A stretch of DNA of 57,723 nucleotides from Paenibacillus tritici. GTDB lineage: Bacteria > Bacillota > Bacilli > Paenibacillales > Paenibacillaceae. The stretch lies in contig NZ_JABMKX010000030.1 of NCBI RefSeq assembly GCF_013204885.1, positions 1 to 57,723 of the forward strand. The letters run 5' to 3'. Shown here piece by piece: positions 34,201-42,935 of this stretch. The stretch's first letter is position 1. Each line of letters opens with the position of its first letter. The notes beneath the pieces were generated by a model. That model made no database searches. It was given only the letters and a program-made list of their open reading frames with translations, and was not told the origin of the DNA. The translations under genes were made by a program, and so were the position numbers.

Positions 34201-36001
34201 ATACGGTTACCGCTGCATTCTGCGCGTACGAATGGCTGTCCGTTGGCACGGTTCCTCCCGTGCTGCCATTGCCGCTATACATTACGGTATATGTCGGGTC
34301 GGCCGTCCACTGCGCGTACAGCGTCACATTCGCCGCTCCCATGCTGAACGTGGCATTTGCCGCATAGCTTGTGCCACTTCCATTCGCCGCCGTGTTCCAA
34401 CCTGCGAAGGTGTTGCCCGTCTTCACCAAGCTTCCCGTGTTGCCTACTACGGTTACCGCTGCATTCTGCGTGTACGGATTGCTGTCCGTTGGCACGGCTC
34501 CTCCCGTGCTGCCATTGCCGCTATACGTTACGGTATATGTCGGGTTGGCCGTCCACTGCGCGTACAGCGTCACATTCGCCACTCCCATGCTGAACGTGGC
34601 ACCTTCCGCATAGCTTGTGCCGCTTCCGTTCGCCGCTGTGTTCCAACCTGCGAAGGTGTTGCCCGTCTTCACCAAGCTTCCCGTGTTGCCTACTACGGTT
34701 ACTGTTGCATTTTTCGTGTACGGATTGCTATCCGTTGGCACGGTTCCTCCCGTGCTGCCATTGCCGCTATACGTTACGGTGTATGTCGGGTCGGCTGTCC
34801 ACTGCGCGAACAGCGTCACATTCGCCGCTCCCATGCTGAACGTGGCACCTTCTGCATAGTTTGTGCCGCTTCCGTTCGCCGCCGTGTTCCAACCCATGAA
34901 GGTGTTGCCCGTTTTCACCAAGCTTCCCGTGTTGCCTACTACGGTTACCGCTGCATTCTGCGCGTACGAATGGCTGTCCGTTGGCACGGTTCCTCCCGTG
35001 CTGCCATTGCCGTTATACGTTACGGTGTATGCCGGGAGATCAATGTTTTGAAATATGTCTCCTCTGTTACCTACCGCGATAAACGTGCCGTTGCCGTAGG
35101 TGACGCCATTAAGAGACCCGTACGTACCCTCATACCTTTTCGTCCAACTCACTAAGTCACTGGAGGTATAGATAGAATTAAATGATCCCACACCCACATA
35201 CGTACCATTTCCGTAGGATACACTATGAAGGATTCCAGAATTAACCACTTCACATTTCGCACAGATAAGGCCCGACGTGGTGATTATACTCCAGCTCACT
35301 CCGTCAACGGAGGTCAATATCGTTGTTCCGTCTACTGCCCAAGACACAAACTTACCATTTAGGTATTTGACACCTTTAAGATCAGCCGCAGTGCCCGAAT
35401 TTCGGTTCGTCCAGCTCACTCCGTCACTCGAGGTCAGCATCGCTCCACTTTCTCCCACCGCCACAAACTTTTGGTTGCCGTAGGTGACGCCCGTAAGTGT
35501 TGAAGTGTTGTTTACATTGCGATCCGTCCATAAGTCCGGATCCCCAGTCGTCGTAGAGGTGTATATGGCTCCTTTATCTTCAGTAATTTTGTTCCCTACC
35601 GCCACATACAGGCCGTTGCCATAGCTAACGCCCCAAAGGGATAAATAATTATTGAGGGTAAAGCCTGTTTTCCAGTTCACTCCGTCACTAGAGGACGATG
35701 CATTCCCAGTTCTACTCACAACCACATACTTGCCGCTATCGCAAATGATACTAGAAAGCTTATTTGTAGTTCGCGGATCGAAAAGCGTCCAACTCGTTCC
35801 GTCACTCGAGGTTAAGATGCCTCCCTCATCAGTCACCGCCATAAACTTGCCGTTACTGTAACAGACGTCCTGATTACTGGTAACAAGGTTAGCAGGTTTC
35901 TGATTAACCCAATTATCAGTAGAAGCAGCACTAGCAAAAGTAGGGATCATTCCCAATAGAATAATTAATGACATTACTAAAGAAATCCAACGTTTGTTCA
36001 T
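31280..36001 (-). CDS. Large SLH-domain surface protein with eleven InlB-type repeats
   Basis: A 1573-residue exported protein. A signal peptide (about 1-25, ending TFASA) leads to a region with repeated SSDGxxW motifs (about 30-320) resembling BNR/beta-propeller repeats. Eleven near-identical 82-residue units follow (about 322-1222), each built around YTVTYSGNGSTGG...GWNTAANGSGTSYA...TLYAQWT, which is the InlB B-repeat/Flg_new type. Then come a Gly/Ser linker, a ZU5-like domain, and three SLH domains (about 1396-1573) for attachment to the cell wall. The role is probably adhesion or surface layer structure; no catalytic motif was seen. AAGGCGGGTG precedes the ATG. The upstream MalT-like regulator is an obvious candidate controller (inference). 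Confidence 0.9.
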   Translation of the reverse strand: MNKRWISLVMSLIILLGMIPTFASAASTDNWVNQKPANLVTSNQDVCYSNGKFMAVTDEGGILTSSDGTSWTLFDPRTTNKLSSIICDSGKYVVVSRTGNASSSSDGVNWKTGFTLNNYLSLWGVSYGNGLYVAVGNKITEDKGAIYTSTTTGDPDLWTDRNVNNTSTLTGVTYGNQKFVAVGESGAMLTSSDGVSWTNRNSGTAADLKGVKYLNGKFVSWAVDGTTILTSVDGVSWSIITTSGLICAKCEVVNSGILHSVSYGNGTYVGVGSFNSIYTSSDLVSWTKRYEGTYGSLNGVTYGNGTFIAVGNRGDIFQNIDLPAYTVTYNGNGSTGGTVPTDSHSYAQNAAVTVVGNTGSLVKTGNTFMGWNTAANGSGTNYAEGATFSMGAANVTLFAQWTADPTYTVTYSGNGSTGGTVPTDSNPYTKNATVTVVGNTGSLVKTGNTFAGWNTAANGSGTSYAEGATFSMGVANVTLYAQWTANPTYTVTYSGNGSTGGAVPTDSNPYTQNAAVTVVGNTGSLVKTGNTFAGWNTAANGSGTSYAANATFSMGAANVTLYAQWTADPTYTVMYSGNGSTGGTVPTDSHSYAQNAAVTVLGNTGSLEKTGNTFTGWNTAANGSGTSYAEGATFSMGAANVTLYAQWTADPTYTVMYNGNGSTGGTVPTDSNAYTQNAEVTVLGNTGSLEKTGNTFMGWNTAANGSGTSYAADATFSMGAANVTLYAQWTADATYTVTYSGNGSTGGTVPTDSNAYTQNAAVTVLGNTGSLVKTGNTFMGWNTAANGSGTSYAADATFSMGAANVTLYAQWTANPAYTITYSGNGSTGGTVPTDSNSYSQNATVTVVGNMGSLVKTGNTFTGWNTAADGSGTSYAEGATFSMGAANVTLYAQWTTNPAYTVTYDGNGSTGGTVPTDSNPYAQNATVTVVGNTGSLVKTGNTFMGWNTAANGSGTSYAADATFSMGAANVTLYAQWTTNPSYTVTYDGNGSTGGTVPTDSNPYTKNAVVTVIGNTGSLAKTGNTFAGWNTAANGSGTSYAADATFSMGAANVTLYAQWTADPAYTVTYSGNGSTGGTVPTDSHSYAQNAAVTVLGNTGSLEKTGNTFAGWNTAANGSGTSYAEGVTFSMGAANVTLYAQWTADPTYTVTYNGNGSTGGTVPTDSHSYVQNAMVTVVGNTGSLVKTGNTFAGWNTAANGSGTSYAANATFDMGAANVTLYAQWTVSPGGGSGSGDGTGSGGGGGIPTLPDNSKVISVNGELSLPAGRMGKVSLGDAITIDIPANATDKELKLTIKQLTGTQDLLTDEDVLASPIFEILKNFSENFSKPVTLTFKFDPTKLSGNQRAAVFYYDEVQKKWVEVGSVVRGNQITAAVTQFTKFAVMVVGQAASEPKPTINFSDISAHWAKASINQAVSSGIVTGYQDSTFKPDKTVTRAEFAVMLMNALKTQGAGAALTFTDTAKIGSWAQIAVAQAVQAGIINGYEDGTFRPAGEITRAEMAVIIAGALGKYSEANVTATSFADDKDIPAWAKAAVAYVKQTSIVQGKGGNKFAPEDHATRAEAVTVLLNMLAQKSK
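32335..35036 (-). repeat. Eleven tandem 246-bp repeats inside the SLH surface protein gene
   Basis: The unit length is exactly 246 bases (82 codons) across the array, so homologous features recur at 32403, 32649, 32895 and so on. The units differ by scattered substitutions, often shared between non-adjacent copies, suggesting recombination and gene conversion between units. Confidence 0.93.
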
Positions 36002-36064
36002 AAATTGTTCACCCGCCTTTTTTCAAAATTCAAAATTTGAAATTCTTCTCTACTATAAATTAAA

Positions 36065-36103
36065 ATAAACAAAATAAAACCTACCCGCCTGGGGTAGGTT
36101 TTC
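36065..36103 (-). terminator. Intrinsic terminator of the MalT-like regulator gene
   Basis: ACCTACCC (36079-36086) pairs with GGGTAGGT (36092-36099) and, read leftward, is followed by TTTTATTTTG. Confidence 0.8.
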
Positions 36104-36131
36104 AAAAAGGATAGGCATTTTAACCAAGCCT

Positions 36132-38663
36132 CTATAATTTTTTTGCAAGTTGCAGTGCTTGTTTACGATTGTTTACTTCAAGCTTTTTGTAGATATTTTT
36201 AATATGAAATTTCACAGTATCTACCGTAATATTCAGACGCTCCGCAATTTCCTTGTTCATCAATCCATCCATCATTAGCAGAAAAATTTTAAATTCCTGC
36301 CCTGTCAGTTTTCCTTTCGGTGATTGATCAACCTCGGGTGTATCATTCATAGCGCGCAACAATTGCTTCACATAGAAACCCGAAGAAAAATTGCTATCTT
36401 GCTGAACGTTTGAATATGCGTTAAGCATCTCCGCCATTACAGAACCTTCGTCAATAAAACTACGAATATATCCATCCGGCTTAGCCAAATCCAAAGCAGT
36501 GCCCAATTGAATGAGCGCAGCCTCCGTTTGACCCGAATGCCATAGCGTCACACTTTGCACAATTAATACTTTGGTGTGATCACGGAGACAGTCTCCCTTG
36601 CACACCAAGAGATATAGTCTTTCCAACAGGTACAGCGCTGCTTCTATTCGTTCGCTCGCCACAAGCACTCTAGCCACAATCAGATGCTCAGCTATAAGAT
36701 TCAATGAAACCTCATCCGTGTGCGCAAGACCACACCTCTGCAACCAATCAAGCGCATCTTGGAGCGAGCCTTGCCGCAAAGATAGATAAGCTTGTTCCGT
36801 TTCGATTTTCACAATAAAGAAAGCATAATCGGGTGAATTAATTTCCGACTTCAATTGCGCCAATATTTCGGACGCTCGCTTTGGATTACCTTTGGCTTGC
36901 TCAATCCGCGATGCAGCGATGCCCAATTGGACCCTTATTCGTGCAAGAGGCTGATAGTCTTTGCGCCCCAATGACTGACCGAAGTAAAATTCTGCCTCCT
37001 CCAGTCGATTCCACTCATACAGCAAATGGATATATGCCAAGTACATGTATCCAATAAAAGGATAATTATTTTTATGCTCCCATACTTTAATCCATTTCCT
37101 AATAAAGTCTTCCGCCGCATACAGATCTTTGATTAAAGTTAATTGATCATAATTCCTACTGTACCCTTCATACCGGTTTACCCCCATCACCTGAAAGTAG
37201 CTTCCTTCCGGCATATATCGTTCTGTAAGGGCCAAATAATCCGATGCTCGCACAAAGTCATTTTGGATATAAGAGGCCATACCACAATAGAAATAGATAT
37301 TACCCATAACCTTGTTCCAGTCTACATCCGGTAATTTCCCTTGCAGTGCTTCAAACCGGACTTTGGTTTGCTCCATTCTCTGAAATGCGGCTTCCCACTT
37401 ACCTCCTAGCATCATTACGGCTATATAAAATATTTCGATCATCGGCTTCTCCGCAATGGCGCTTTCAGGTAAAACAGTTACCCACCTCATCAACGCAACA
37501 CTCTTCGATTGCATCAAGGCAGGGGGATTTTTCTCGATCAACCGGATAACATCCGCATACTGTTGGCCTTCTAAATAATGCTCGACCGCTTCCTCATCAA
37601 ACCCTTTTTTCTCCAACCATTTCGCCGCGCGGATGTGCCCTTGAATCCATTGGTCCGAATCCGTTCTGGACCCTAGCTGTCGCAAGAAATCGGAAAGTAA
37701 ATGGTGATACCGATACCAATTCCGCTCCTCGTCTAAGGGTATAATGAATAAATTTAGCTGCTCCAGTCTCTGCAATTGTTCTTGGCTGTTCATTTGACCC
37801 GTTACTGCTTGGCATAAAGAATGGTTCATTCTACTTAAAATGGACGTTTCCAATAAAAAGGACCGCATGGTTTCCGGTTGATGCAGGAACACTTCTTCCA
37901 ACAAGTAATCGGCTATATGATGCTGTTGACCCGTAAATTTCTGGATGGACTGCTTTATATTAGTACTTCGTTTCAGAGAAATTGCCGCCAGCTGCAATCC
38001 ACTGACCCAGCCCTCAGTTCGATGGAACAACTCGGTTACTTGCCCTTTCGTTAGCGATAAATCCGTTGTATCTCGAAAAAACACAACCCCCTCTTCCAGT
38101 TCAAAGCGCAAATCATGCATTTGGATATAATGCATTTCACCCTTCGCCAAAAGTCTGGCAGTAGGAATTGGCAAATCGGTACGGCTAGCGATATATAGAT
38201 GAATATGTGGAGGAAAATGTTCCAGGAGGTAGCTCAATGATTGGTGAATATCGGGGAGTTCAATGAAATGATAATCGTCGAGTATGATTACCAGTTCACC
38301 GGTTATATGATTCAATTCATGCAAAAGTTCCTTAATCATAGGCTCTGAAGATTCCGAAGGTCCTTTCTCAAGAAGACACCCAATCGTTTGGCCAAAGCCA
38401 GGGATTCTCTCCTGAATGGAGGCCGTTACGCAACTCCAAAATGAAATCCACTCATTATCATGCTTATCTAAAGAGACCCACGCAACAAGTGTGGTGCATT
38501 GTTTCACCCATTCACATAAAGCTGTAGTCTTTCCATAACCAGCCTGCGCGGAAACAAGCATCAGCTTGGTTTCCATTCCCTCATTAAGCTTGCGCATCAG
38601 CTTCGGGCGGGATACCATAGTATTTCGTATATGGGGGATCTGAAATTTTGTATTTACAATCAC
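36132..38663 (-). CDS. MalT-type LuxR-family transcriptional regulator (LAL/STAND ATPase)
   Basis: An 843-residue protein. Walker A AQAGYGKTT (about residues 39-47) and Walker B VIILDDYHF mark an NTPase of the MalT/LAL type. TPR-like helices fill about 400-770, and the C-terminal LuxR helix-turn-helix (LTGQEFKIFLLMM...NKEIAERLNITVDTVKFHIKNIYKKL) binds DNA. Such proteins bind ATP and an inducer through the TPR region, oligomerise and activate transcription. The long frame starts at GTG 38678, but that contains the GGAGG; GTG 38663 is the better start. It stands alone between the SLH repeat gene and rlmD; the nearest target is the SLH gene, co-oriented, 131 bases downstream. Confidence 0.88.
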   Translation of the reverse strand: MIVNTKFQIPHIRNTMVSRPKLMRKLNEGMETKLMLVSAQAGYGKTTALCEWVKQCTTLVAWVSLDKHDNEWISFWSCVTASIQERIPGFGQTIGCLLEKGPSESSEPMIKELLHELNHITGELVIILDDYHFIELPDIHQSLSYLLEHFPPHIHLYIASRTDLPIPTARLLAKGEMHYIQMHDLRFELEEGVVFFRDTTDLSLTKGQVTELFHRTEGWVSGLQLAAISLKRSTNIKQSIQKFTGQQHHIADYLLEEVFLHQPETMRSFLLETSILSRMNHSLCQAVTGQMNSQEQLQRLEQLNLFIIPLDEERNWYRYHHLLSDFLRQLGSRTDSDQWIQGHIRAAKWLEKKGFDEEAVEHYLEGQQYADVIRLIEKNPPALMQSKSVALMRWVTVLPESAIAEKPMIEIFYIAVMMLGGKWEAAFQRMEQTKVRFEALQGKLPDVDWNKVMGNIYFYCGMASYIQNDFVRASDYLALTERYMPEGSYFQVMGVNRYEGYSRNYDQLTLIKDLYAAEDFIRKWIKVWEHKNNYPFIGYMYLAYIHLLYEWNRLEEAEFYFGQSLGRKDYQPLARIRVQLGIAASRIEQAKGNPKRASEILAQLKSEINSPDYAFFIVKIETEQAYLSLRQGSLQDALDWLQRCGLAHTDEVSLNLIAEHLIVARVLVASERIEAALYLLERLYLLVCKGDCLRDHTKVLIVQSVTLWHSGQTEAALIQLGTALDLAKPDGYIRSFIDEGSVMAEMLNAYSNVQQDSNFSSGFYVKQLLRAMNDTPEVDQSPKGKLTGQEFKIFLLMMDGLMNKEIAERLNITVDTVKFHIKNIYKKLEVNNRKQALQLAKKL

Positions 38664-38778
38664 TGTTGATACCTCCACAAAAAAAATCTAAATAAATAAC
38701 TCAACTTTCGCAACGCGAAATTAGCTGAATCCCTTGTGGCTGTAAGGCAGTACTATGCGTGAATTATCCTGTTATACG

Positions 38779-38817
38779 AAAGACCACCTTTATTTTGCTT
38801 TACAAGGTGGCCTTTCA
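38779..38817. terminator. Terminator downstream of rlmD
   Basis: GACCACCTT and AAGGTGGCC arms with one GT pair, flanked by GAAA on one side and CTTTC on the other, so it can work on both strands, mainly for rlmD. Confidence 0.6.
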
Positions 38818-38831
38818 TCATTTTGCTGCTT

Positions 38832-40370
38832 CTAAGTATCGACTCGACGTATCCCCACTACACACTCCACATGCACCGTATGCGGGAACATATCCACCGG
38901 CGTAACCTCCACTGTCTTGTAACCCCCATCCTCCAGCACCCGCAAATCGCGGGCCAGGGTTGATGGGTTGCACGACACGTACACCACACGCTCCGGCTTC
39001 ATCAGAAGAATTGTCTCTAATAACCTGGGGTCGCAGCCCTTGCGCGGGGGATCGACAACGATGACGTCTGGGGTGATGCCCTGCTCTTTCCAGGCCGGGA
39101 TGACATCCTCCGAAGCGCCGACTTCGAACTTCACATTGTTCATTCCGTTCAGCTTCGCGTTGGCGCGGGCGTCCTCGATGGCTTCGGGCACGATTTCTAC
39201 ACCATACACCTGATCCGCATGCTGGGCCAGGAACAGGGAGATGGTGCCGATGCCGCAATACGCATCAATCACAGTCTCTTTGCCGGTTAGCGCAGCATAC
39301 TCCAGAGTTCTGCCATACAGCACCTCGGTCTGGGCCGGGTTCACCTGGTAGAAGGAGCGCGCCGAGATGGCGAATTGCACCTCACCGATGTAGTCGTAAA
39401 TGACCTCGTTGCCCCACAATACGCGGGTATCGTTGCCGAAGATGACATTGGTCCGCTGGGTGTTGATGTTCTGGCAGATGCTGACTACTGCCGGAAGCTG
39501 CTCGCGGATACTGCCGAGCCAGGCGTCCAGGTGCGGGATATCCCGGCCGTTCGTGACCAGCACCAGCATCATCTGACCGGTGCGGAACGCCTTCTTCACC
39601 ACTACATGGCGGAGCAGTCCACGACCGGTCTCTTCATCATAGGCGGTGATGCCCAGCTCACGGCCGAGGCTCTTGACGGTGGCAACGACCTTGTCGTTGT
39701 CCTCATGCTGGATCAAACAGGTCTCCATGTCGATGATTCGGTGACTGCCCCGGGCGTAGAATCCGCCAACCAGACCGCCATCCGTAACCCCAATCGGCAC
39801 CTGGGCTTTGTTGCGGTAGCGCCAGGGCTCGTCCATGCCGAGTGTAGGCAGGACGCGGATACCCTCAGCAGGGTAACCTGCATCGCCCGCACTACCACCT
39901 TCAACCGCTGCAGGCTCCGCATCCTTCTCAGCGCTGCCGCTTACTGCTCCTCTGCTTGCCGCACCCGCCACCTGCAGCTTCCCGATCCGCTGCAGGTTGT
40001 CCACCACCAGCTGGCGCTTCCAGGCCAGCTGGGCGGTATAGTCCATATGCTGCAGCTGGCAGCCGCCGCATTGGTCATAGATCGGGCAAGGCGGCCCTAT
40101 ACGGTCGGGGCTGGCCTGCACCAGCTCCAGCAGTTTGGCGTAGCCGTACTGCTTCTTGGTCTTCAGCACTCTGGCCCGGACCTTCTCACCGGGGAGCGCG
40201 CCCTGCACAAAAAGGGTAAAGCCCTCTACGCGGCCCACCCCTTCTCCTTCATGGGTCATGCCGATAATATCCAGCAGGACCTCGTCATTCTTATTCACTG
40301 GCAGTCCGGCAGCAGAGGCCGGTCCTTGTTCCCGGCGGCTTGCGCTGCGCCCGCTGCGTTGTTTACTCAT
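38832..40370 (-). CDS. rlmD: 23S rRNA (uracil-C5)-methyltransferase, RlmD/RlmCD type
   Basis: A 512-residue protein with an N-terminal TRAM domain (DVLLDIIGMTHEGEG...ALPGEKVRARVL), an iron-sulfur Cys set (CPIYDQCGGCQLQH and a later ETCLIQ) and the class I fold with GIGTISLFLA. The catalytic Cys lies in VYVSCNPSTLARDL. The enzyme methylates uracil in 23S rRNA; the Bacillus homologue does positions 747 and 1939. An Ala/Gly-rich insert of about 35 residues (about 135-170) is unusual. It is co-oriented with the diacylglycerol kinase gene 81 bases upstream, with a tandem 13-bp TAAATATTAATGT repeat (40415-40440) between them. Confidence 0.93.
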   Translation of the reverse strand: MSKQRSGRSASRREQGPASAAGLPVNKNDEVLLDIIGMTHEGEGVGRVEGFTLFVQGALPGEKVRARVLKTKKQYGYAKLLELVQASPDRIGPPCPIYDQCGGCQLQHMDYTAQLAWKRQLVVDNLQRIGKLQVAGAASRGAVSGSAEKDAEPAAVEGGSAGDAGYPAEGIRVLPTLGMDEPWRYRNKAQVPIGVTDGGLVGGFYARGSHRIIDMETCLIQHEDNDKVVATVKSLGRELGITAYDEETGRGLLRHVVVKKAFRTGQMMLVLVTNGRDIPHLDAWLGSIREQLPAVVSICQNINTQRTNVIFGNDTRVLWGNEVIYDYIGEVQFAISARSFYQVNPAQTEVLYGRTLEYAALTGKETVIDAYCGIGTISLFLAQHADQVYGVEIVPEAIEDARANAKLNGMNNVKFEVGASEDVIPAWKEQGITPDVIVVDPPRKGCDPRLLETILLMKPERVVYVSCNPSTLARDLRVLEDGGYKTVEVTPVDMFPHTVHVECVVGIRRVDT

Positions 40371-40451
40371 GGGTATAGGTTCACTTCTTTCATTATCTTC
40401 ACTATTAACGTTATTAAATATTAATGTTAAATATTAATGTTGCCCTTCTGC

Positions 40452-41345
40452 TTAATCATTCTTAGCGAAGATCCGCAGATGCTGCGGCAGAATGCTGAAG
40501 TTGCCGGGCAGGGAGCCGCCAAGCTCACCGTCCAGGTTCAACTGGACATGGCCAGGTGAGGTAACCTCCATCGCATCGGTCCGGAAATGGATAACCTTCT
40601 TGTCATTCAGGTGCTCGCCGCGGATCGTCAGCCGCACCAGCCGGATGAACTCGGCCAGGTTGCATTTCTTGACGGCGATCACATCGAGCAGGCCGTCATC
40701 AATGCTGGCACCCGGAGCCAGCTTCTCGAAGCCGCCGACCGAATTCGTATTGGCGATCAGGAAGAGCATGAACTCGTCATGGATCATCTCTTGCCCGTTC
40801 GCACGGATGTACAGCTCCTGCGGAGCAAGGCTGGCCATCTTCTCGATCCCCTTGAGGTAATAGGCGAGCTGACCCATCATGGTCTTGAGCTTGCTGGGAA
40901 CTTCATAGGTAAGCTCCGTCAGCTGTCCGCCGCCTGCTATATTAATGAAGTAACGGTCATTTGCTTTGCCGAGATCAATCAGGCGTGACTCCTGACTCAG
41001 AATCAGGTCGCAGGAATCCTCCCAATTCTTCGGAATCCCCATCGCCCGCGCGAAATCATTCGTAGTTCCCAGCGGCAATATGCCGAGCGGAGGAAGGTTC
41101 GGCTTCTCTGCCATCCCGTTGATAATCTCATTGAGTGTGCCGTCGCCTCCGGCAGCTATGATCAGATCATAAGTACCGCGTTCTACAGCCTCAGCCACAG
41201 CCGCCGTAGCATCGCCCTCTCCCGTGGTTGCATGGCAGGTAGCTTCAATACCGCCCACATCCAGCCGGTCCAGAATATCGGCGAGTCGTCTTTTCATTTC
41301 TTCCCGTCCAGAAGTGGGATTATAAATCAATCTCGCAGTTTTCAT
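40452..41345 (-). CDS. dagK: Diacylglycerol kinase, DagK/YegS-type lipid kinase
   Basis: A 297-residue soluble lipid kinase with the N-terminal RLIYNPTSGREEMK phosphate loop, AAGGDGTLNEIING (the GGDGT active-site motif) and ILPLGTTNDFARAMG. It phosphorylates diacylglycerol to phosphatidic acid, recycling lipid from lipoteichoic acid synthesis. Gene order dagK-rlmD is common in Bacillales (the pair is adjacent in Bacillus). The 41346-41569 gap upstream holds no clear feature beyond possible promoter sequence. Confidence 0.93.
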   Translation of the reverse strand: MKTARLIYNPTSGREEMKRRLADILDRLDVGGIEATCHATTGEGDATAAVAEAVERGTYDLIIAAGGDGTLNEIINGMAEKPNLPPLGILPLGTTNDFARAMGIPKNWEDSCDLILSQESRLIDLGKANDRYFINIAGGGQLTELTYEVPSKLKTMMGQLAYYLKGIEKMASLAPQELYIRANGQEMIHDEFMLFLIANTNSVGGFEKLAPGASIDDGLLDVIAVKKCNLAEFIRLVRLTIRGEHLNDKKVIHFRTDAMEVTSPGHVQLNLDGELGGSLPGNFSILPQHLRIFAKND

Positions 41346-41569
41346 TACCGGAACGCCACCTGTTTATATAATGGATAACTTTACTGATTATACCCAATTG
41401 AGGACCCCACAAGCAATGTCAAGGAGCCTAAGAGGAATATATTTATCCCTCCCGCTCAGGCTCTAAGGCTCAAGAGACCGGCAGAAGGTATAGATATATG
41501 TATGCAGCACCGGCCAACATGAACACTGGACGCATACTATCCTCAGTTCAATTTCCAACGGGCTAACGC

Positions 41570-42334
41570 TCACTCCATGAGCTGCTCCAGCGCCGCCTCC
41601 ACCTGCCGCTGTATCCAGCGCGGCAGCAGCGGATGAGGCAGCAGCGTCTGGCCGGAGTAGGCATAATCCAGTCCTTCCAGCCGCTGCGGAATAACAACCT
41701 TGGTGAAGTATCCCTCACTCAAAAAGAGCGGAGCCACCAGTACATCATGGCCCTGCTCCTGCCAGTACTGCACTCTGCTTCTTACAGTGTCCGGGTTCAG
41801 CAGCCCGTAATCCGCCGCAGCCAGCCCGCTTACTTCCCGTACCCGCGCCGCAAGGGAGGAGATTCCCTGCTCCCAGCGCTGCCGGAAGCCTTCATGCCTG
41901 CTGCCGTGTCCGACGAGCAGCAGAGTCTCCCGCTCAGGATGCTTCGACAGCTCGCGGACCTTATCCCATAACATCTGCGCAATATCGGGGTCGTCATCGA
42001 CCGGATAGCCGTAGTGAACCCTTGCCGTAACCCTGAACGGCTCCAGATCGGTCTCGCGTTCAGGAACCGGCTTCGCACCCAGCGCATATTCTATCTCATC
42101 AATATGCGTACTGCCGGAAGAAACAAACAAGGGGATCACAATAATATCTGTGACCCCTGCATGTTCCAGCTCATCTATTCCATCCTGAATCAATCGTCCA
42201 TCTACCAGCTCAAGGAATGACACCGCCATAGGCAAGTCTTCCCGGAGTGTTACATGACTTACTGCTTCGTCCACCATCGACACCCAGGTCTGATCACGGG
42301 AGCCGTGGCTGATCAATAATACACCCGGAAGCAT
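41570..42334 (-). CDS. CbiX-type sirohydrochlorin chelatase
   Basis: A 254-residue protein with two CbiX-like halves: LISHGSRDQTW at the N-terminus and LLVGHGSRHEGF at about residue 140. His residues in these motifs bind the metal and tetrapyrrole. Family members insert cobalt or iron into sirohydrochlorin (cobalamin or siroheme synthesis). Which metal is used is not determinable. It starts two bases after the YerC stop, so translation is probably coupled. No other tetrapyrrole gene is in the window. Confidence 0.85.
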   Translation of the reverse strand: MLPGVLLISHGSRDQTWVSMVDEAVSHVTLREDLPMAVSFLELVDGRLIQDGIDELEHAGVTDIIVIPLFVSSGSTHIDEIEYALGAKPVPERETDLEPFRVTARVHYGYPVDDDPDIAQMLWDKVRELSKHPERETLLLVGHGSRHEGFRQRWEQGISSLAARVREVSGLAAADYGLLNPDTVRSRVQYWQEQGHDVLVAPLFLSEGYFTKVVIPQRLEGLDYAYSGQTLLPHPLLPRWIQRQVEAALEQLME

Positions 42335-42336
42335 GA

Positions 42337-42627
42337 TTAGCGCCCCAGACGTTCCAGCGTAAGCTTATAGCCGTCATTGCCATAGTTCAGGCAGCGCTTC
42401 ACGCGGGAGATCGTCGCCGTGCTGGCACCCGTTTCTGCTTCAATCTGATTATATGTAGATCCCTTGCCCAGCATCCGCGCAACTTCAAGACGCTGCGAGA
42501 GCGATTGAATTTCGTTCACTGTGCACAAGTCATCAAAGAACACATAACATTCTTCCATATTTTTCAATGTTAAAATGGCTTCAAATAATTGATCAATACT
42601 TTTATCGTTTAGCTTCTTTAGCTGCAT
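42337..42627 (-). CDS. yerC: YerC/TrpR-superfamily DNA-binding regulator
   Basis: A 96-residue protein of the TrpR/YerC/YecD group: QSLSQRLEVARMLGKGSTYNQIEAETGASTATISRVKRCL is a helix-turn-helix of the Trp-repressor type. It is a small cytoplasmic regulator; its effector is unknown. Its operon with the chelatase gene is read from a good promoter at 42674-42702. Confidence 0.85.
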   Translation of the reverse strand: MQLKKLNDKSIDQLFEAILTLKNMEECYVFFDDLCTVNEIQSLSQRLEVARMLGKGSTYNQIEAETGASTATISRVKRCLNYGNDGYKLTLERLGR

Positions 42628-42673
42628 CGCCCTATCATCCCCTACATTAACTTATTGTGACTATCTTGCCTCT

Positions 42674-42702
42674 ACTATATTGTACTGGAGCACATTTTTC
42701 AA
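42674..42702 (-). promoter_or_regulatory. Promoter of yerC-cbiX
   Basis: On the minus strand TTGAAA (42697-42702) and TATAGT (42674-42679) stand 17 bases apart, about 50 bases upstream of the yerC start. Confidence 0.6.
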
Positions 42703-42935
42703 GCATTAACGGTTTCACGCTGTAAAGAGTGAAAATGATGGACAAACGTCCATCCCCGGCGCACACCCTAAATGGGTCTGCTAAGCTTTTTCTTCCGGCT
42801 CACAGCTTTCACCGCTTTAATCATAGTACTACATAACCGCGCGAAATCAAGCATGGACACGGTTTCTTCACTTCCATTACCGTACTATAGGCATCCGCCC
42901 TTTTCCGCTGGTATCCCGGTTACCCGGGCATTCGT

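Noticed and set aside
32335..35036. CRISPR-like array
   Set aside because: Direct repeats at regular spacing, but the units are contiguous 246-bp coding repeats with no short repeat/spacer pattern.
32145..35155. Series of 80-residue and longer plus-strand frames spaced 246 bases apart
   Set aside because: They are antisense shadows of the eleven repeats in the SLH gene; their spacing equals the unit length.
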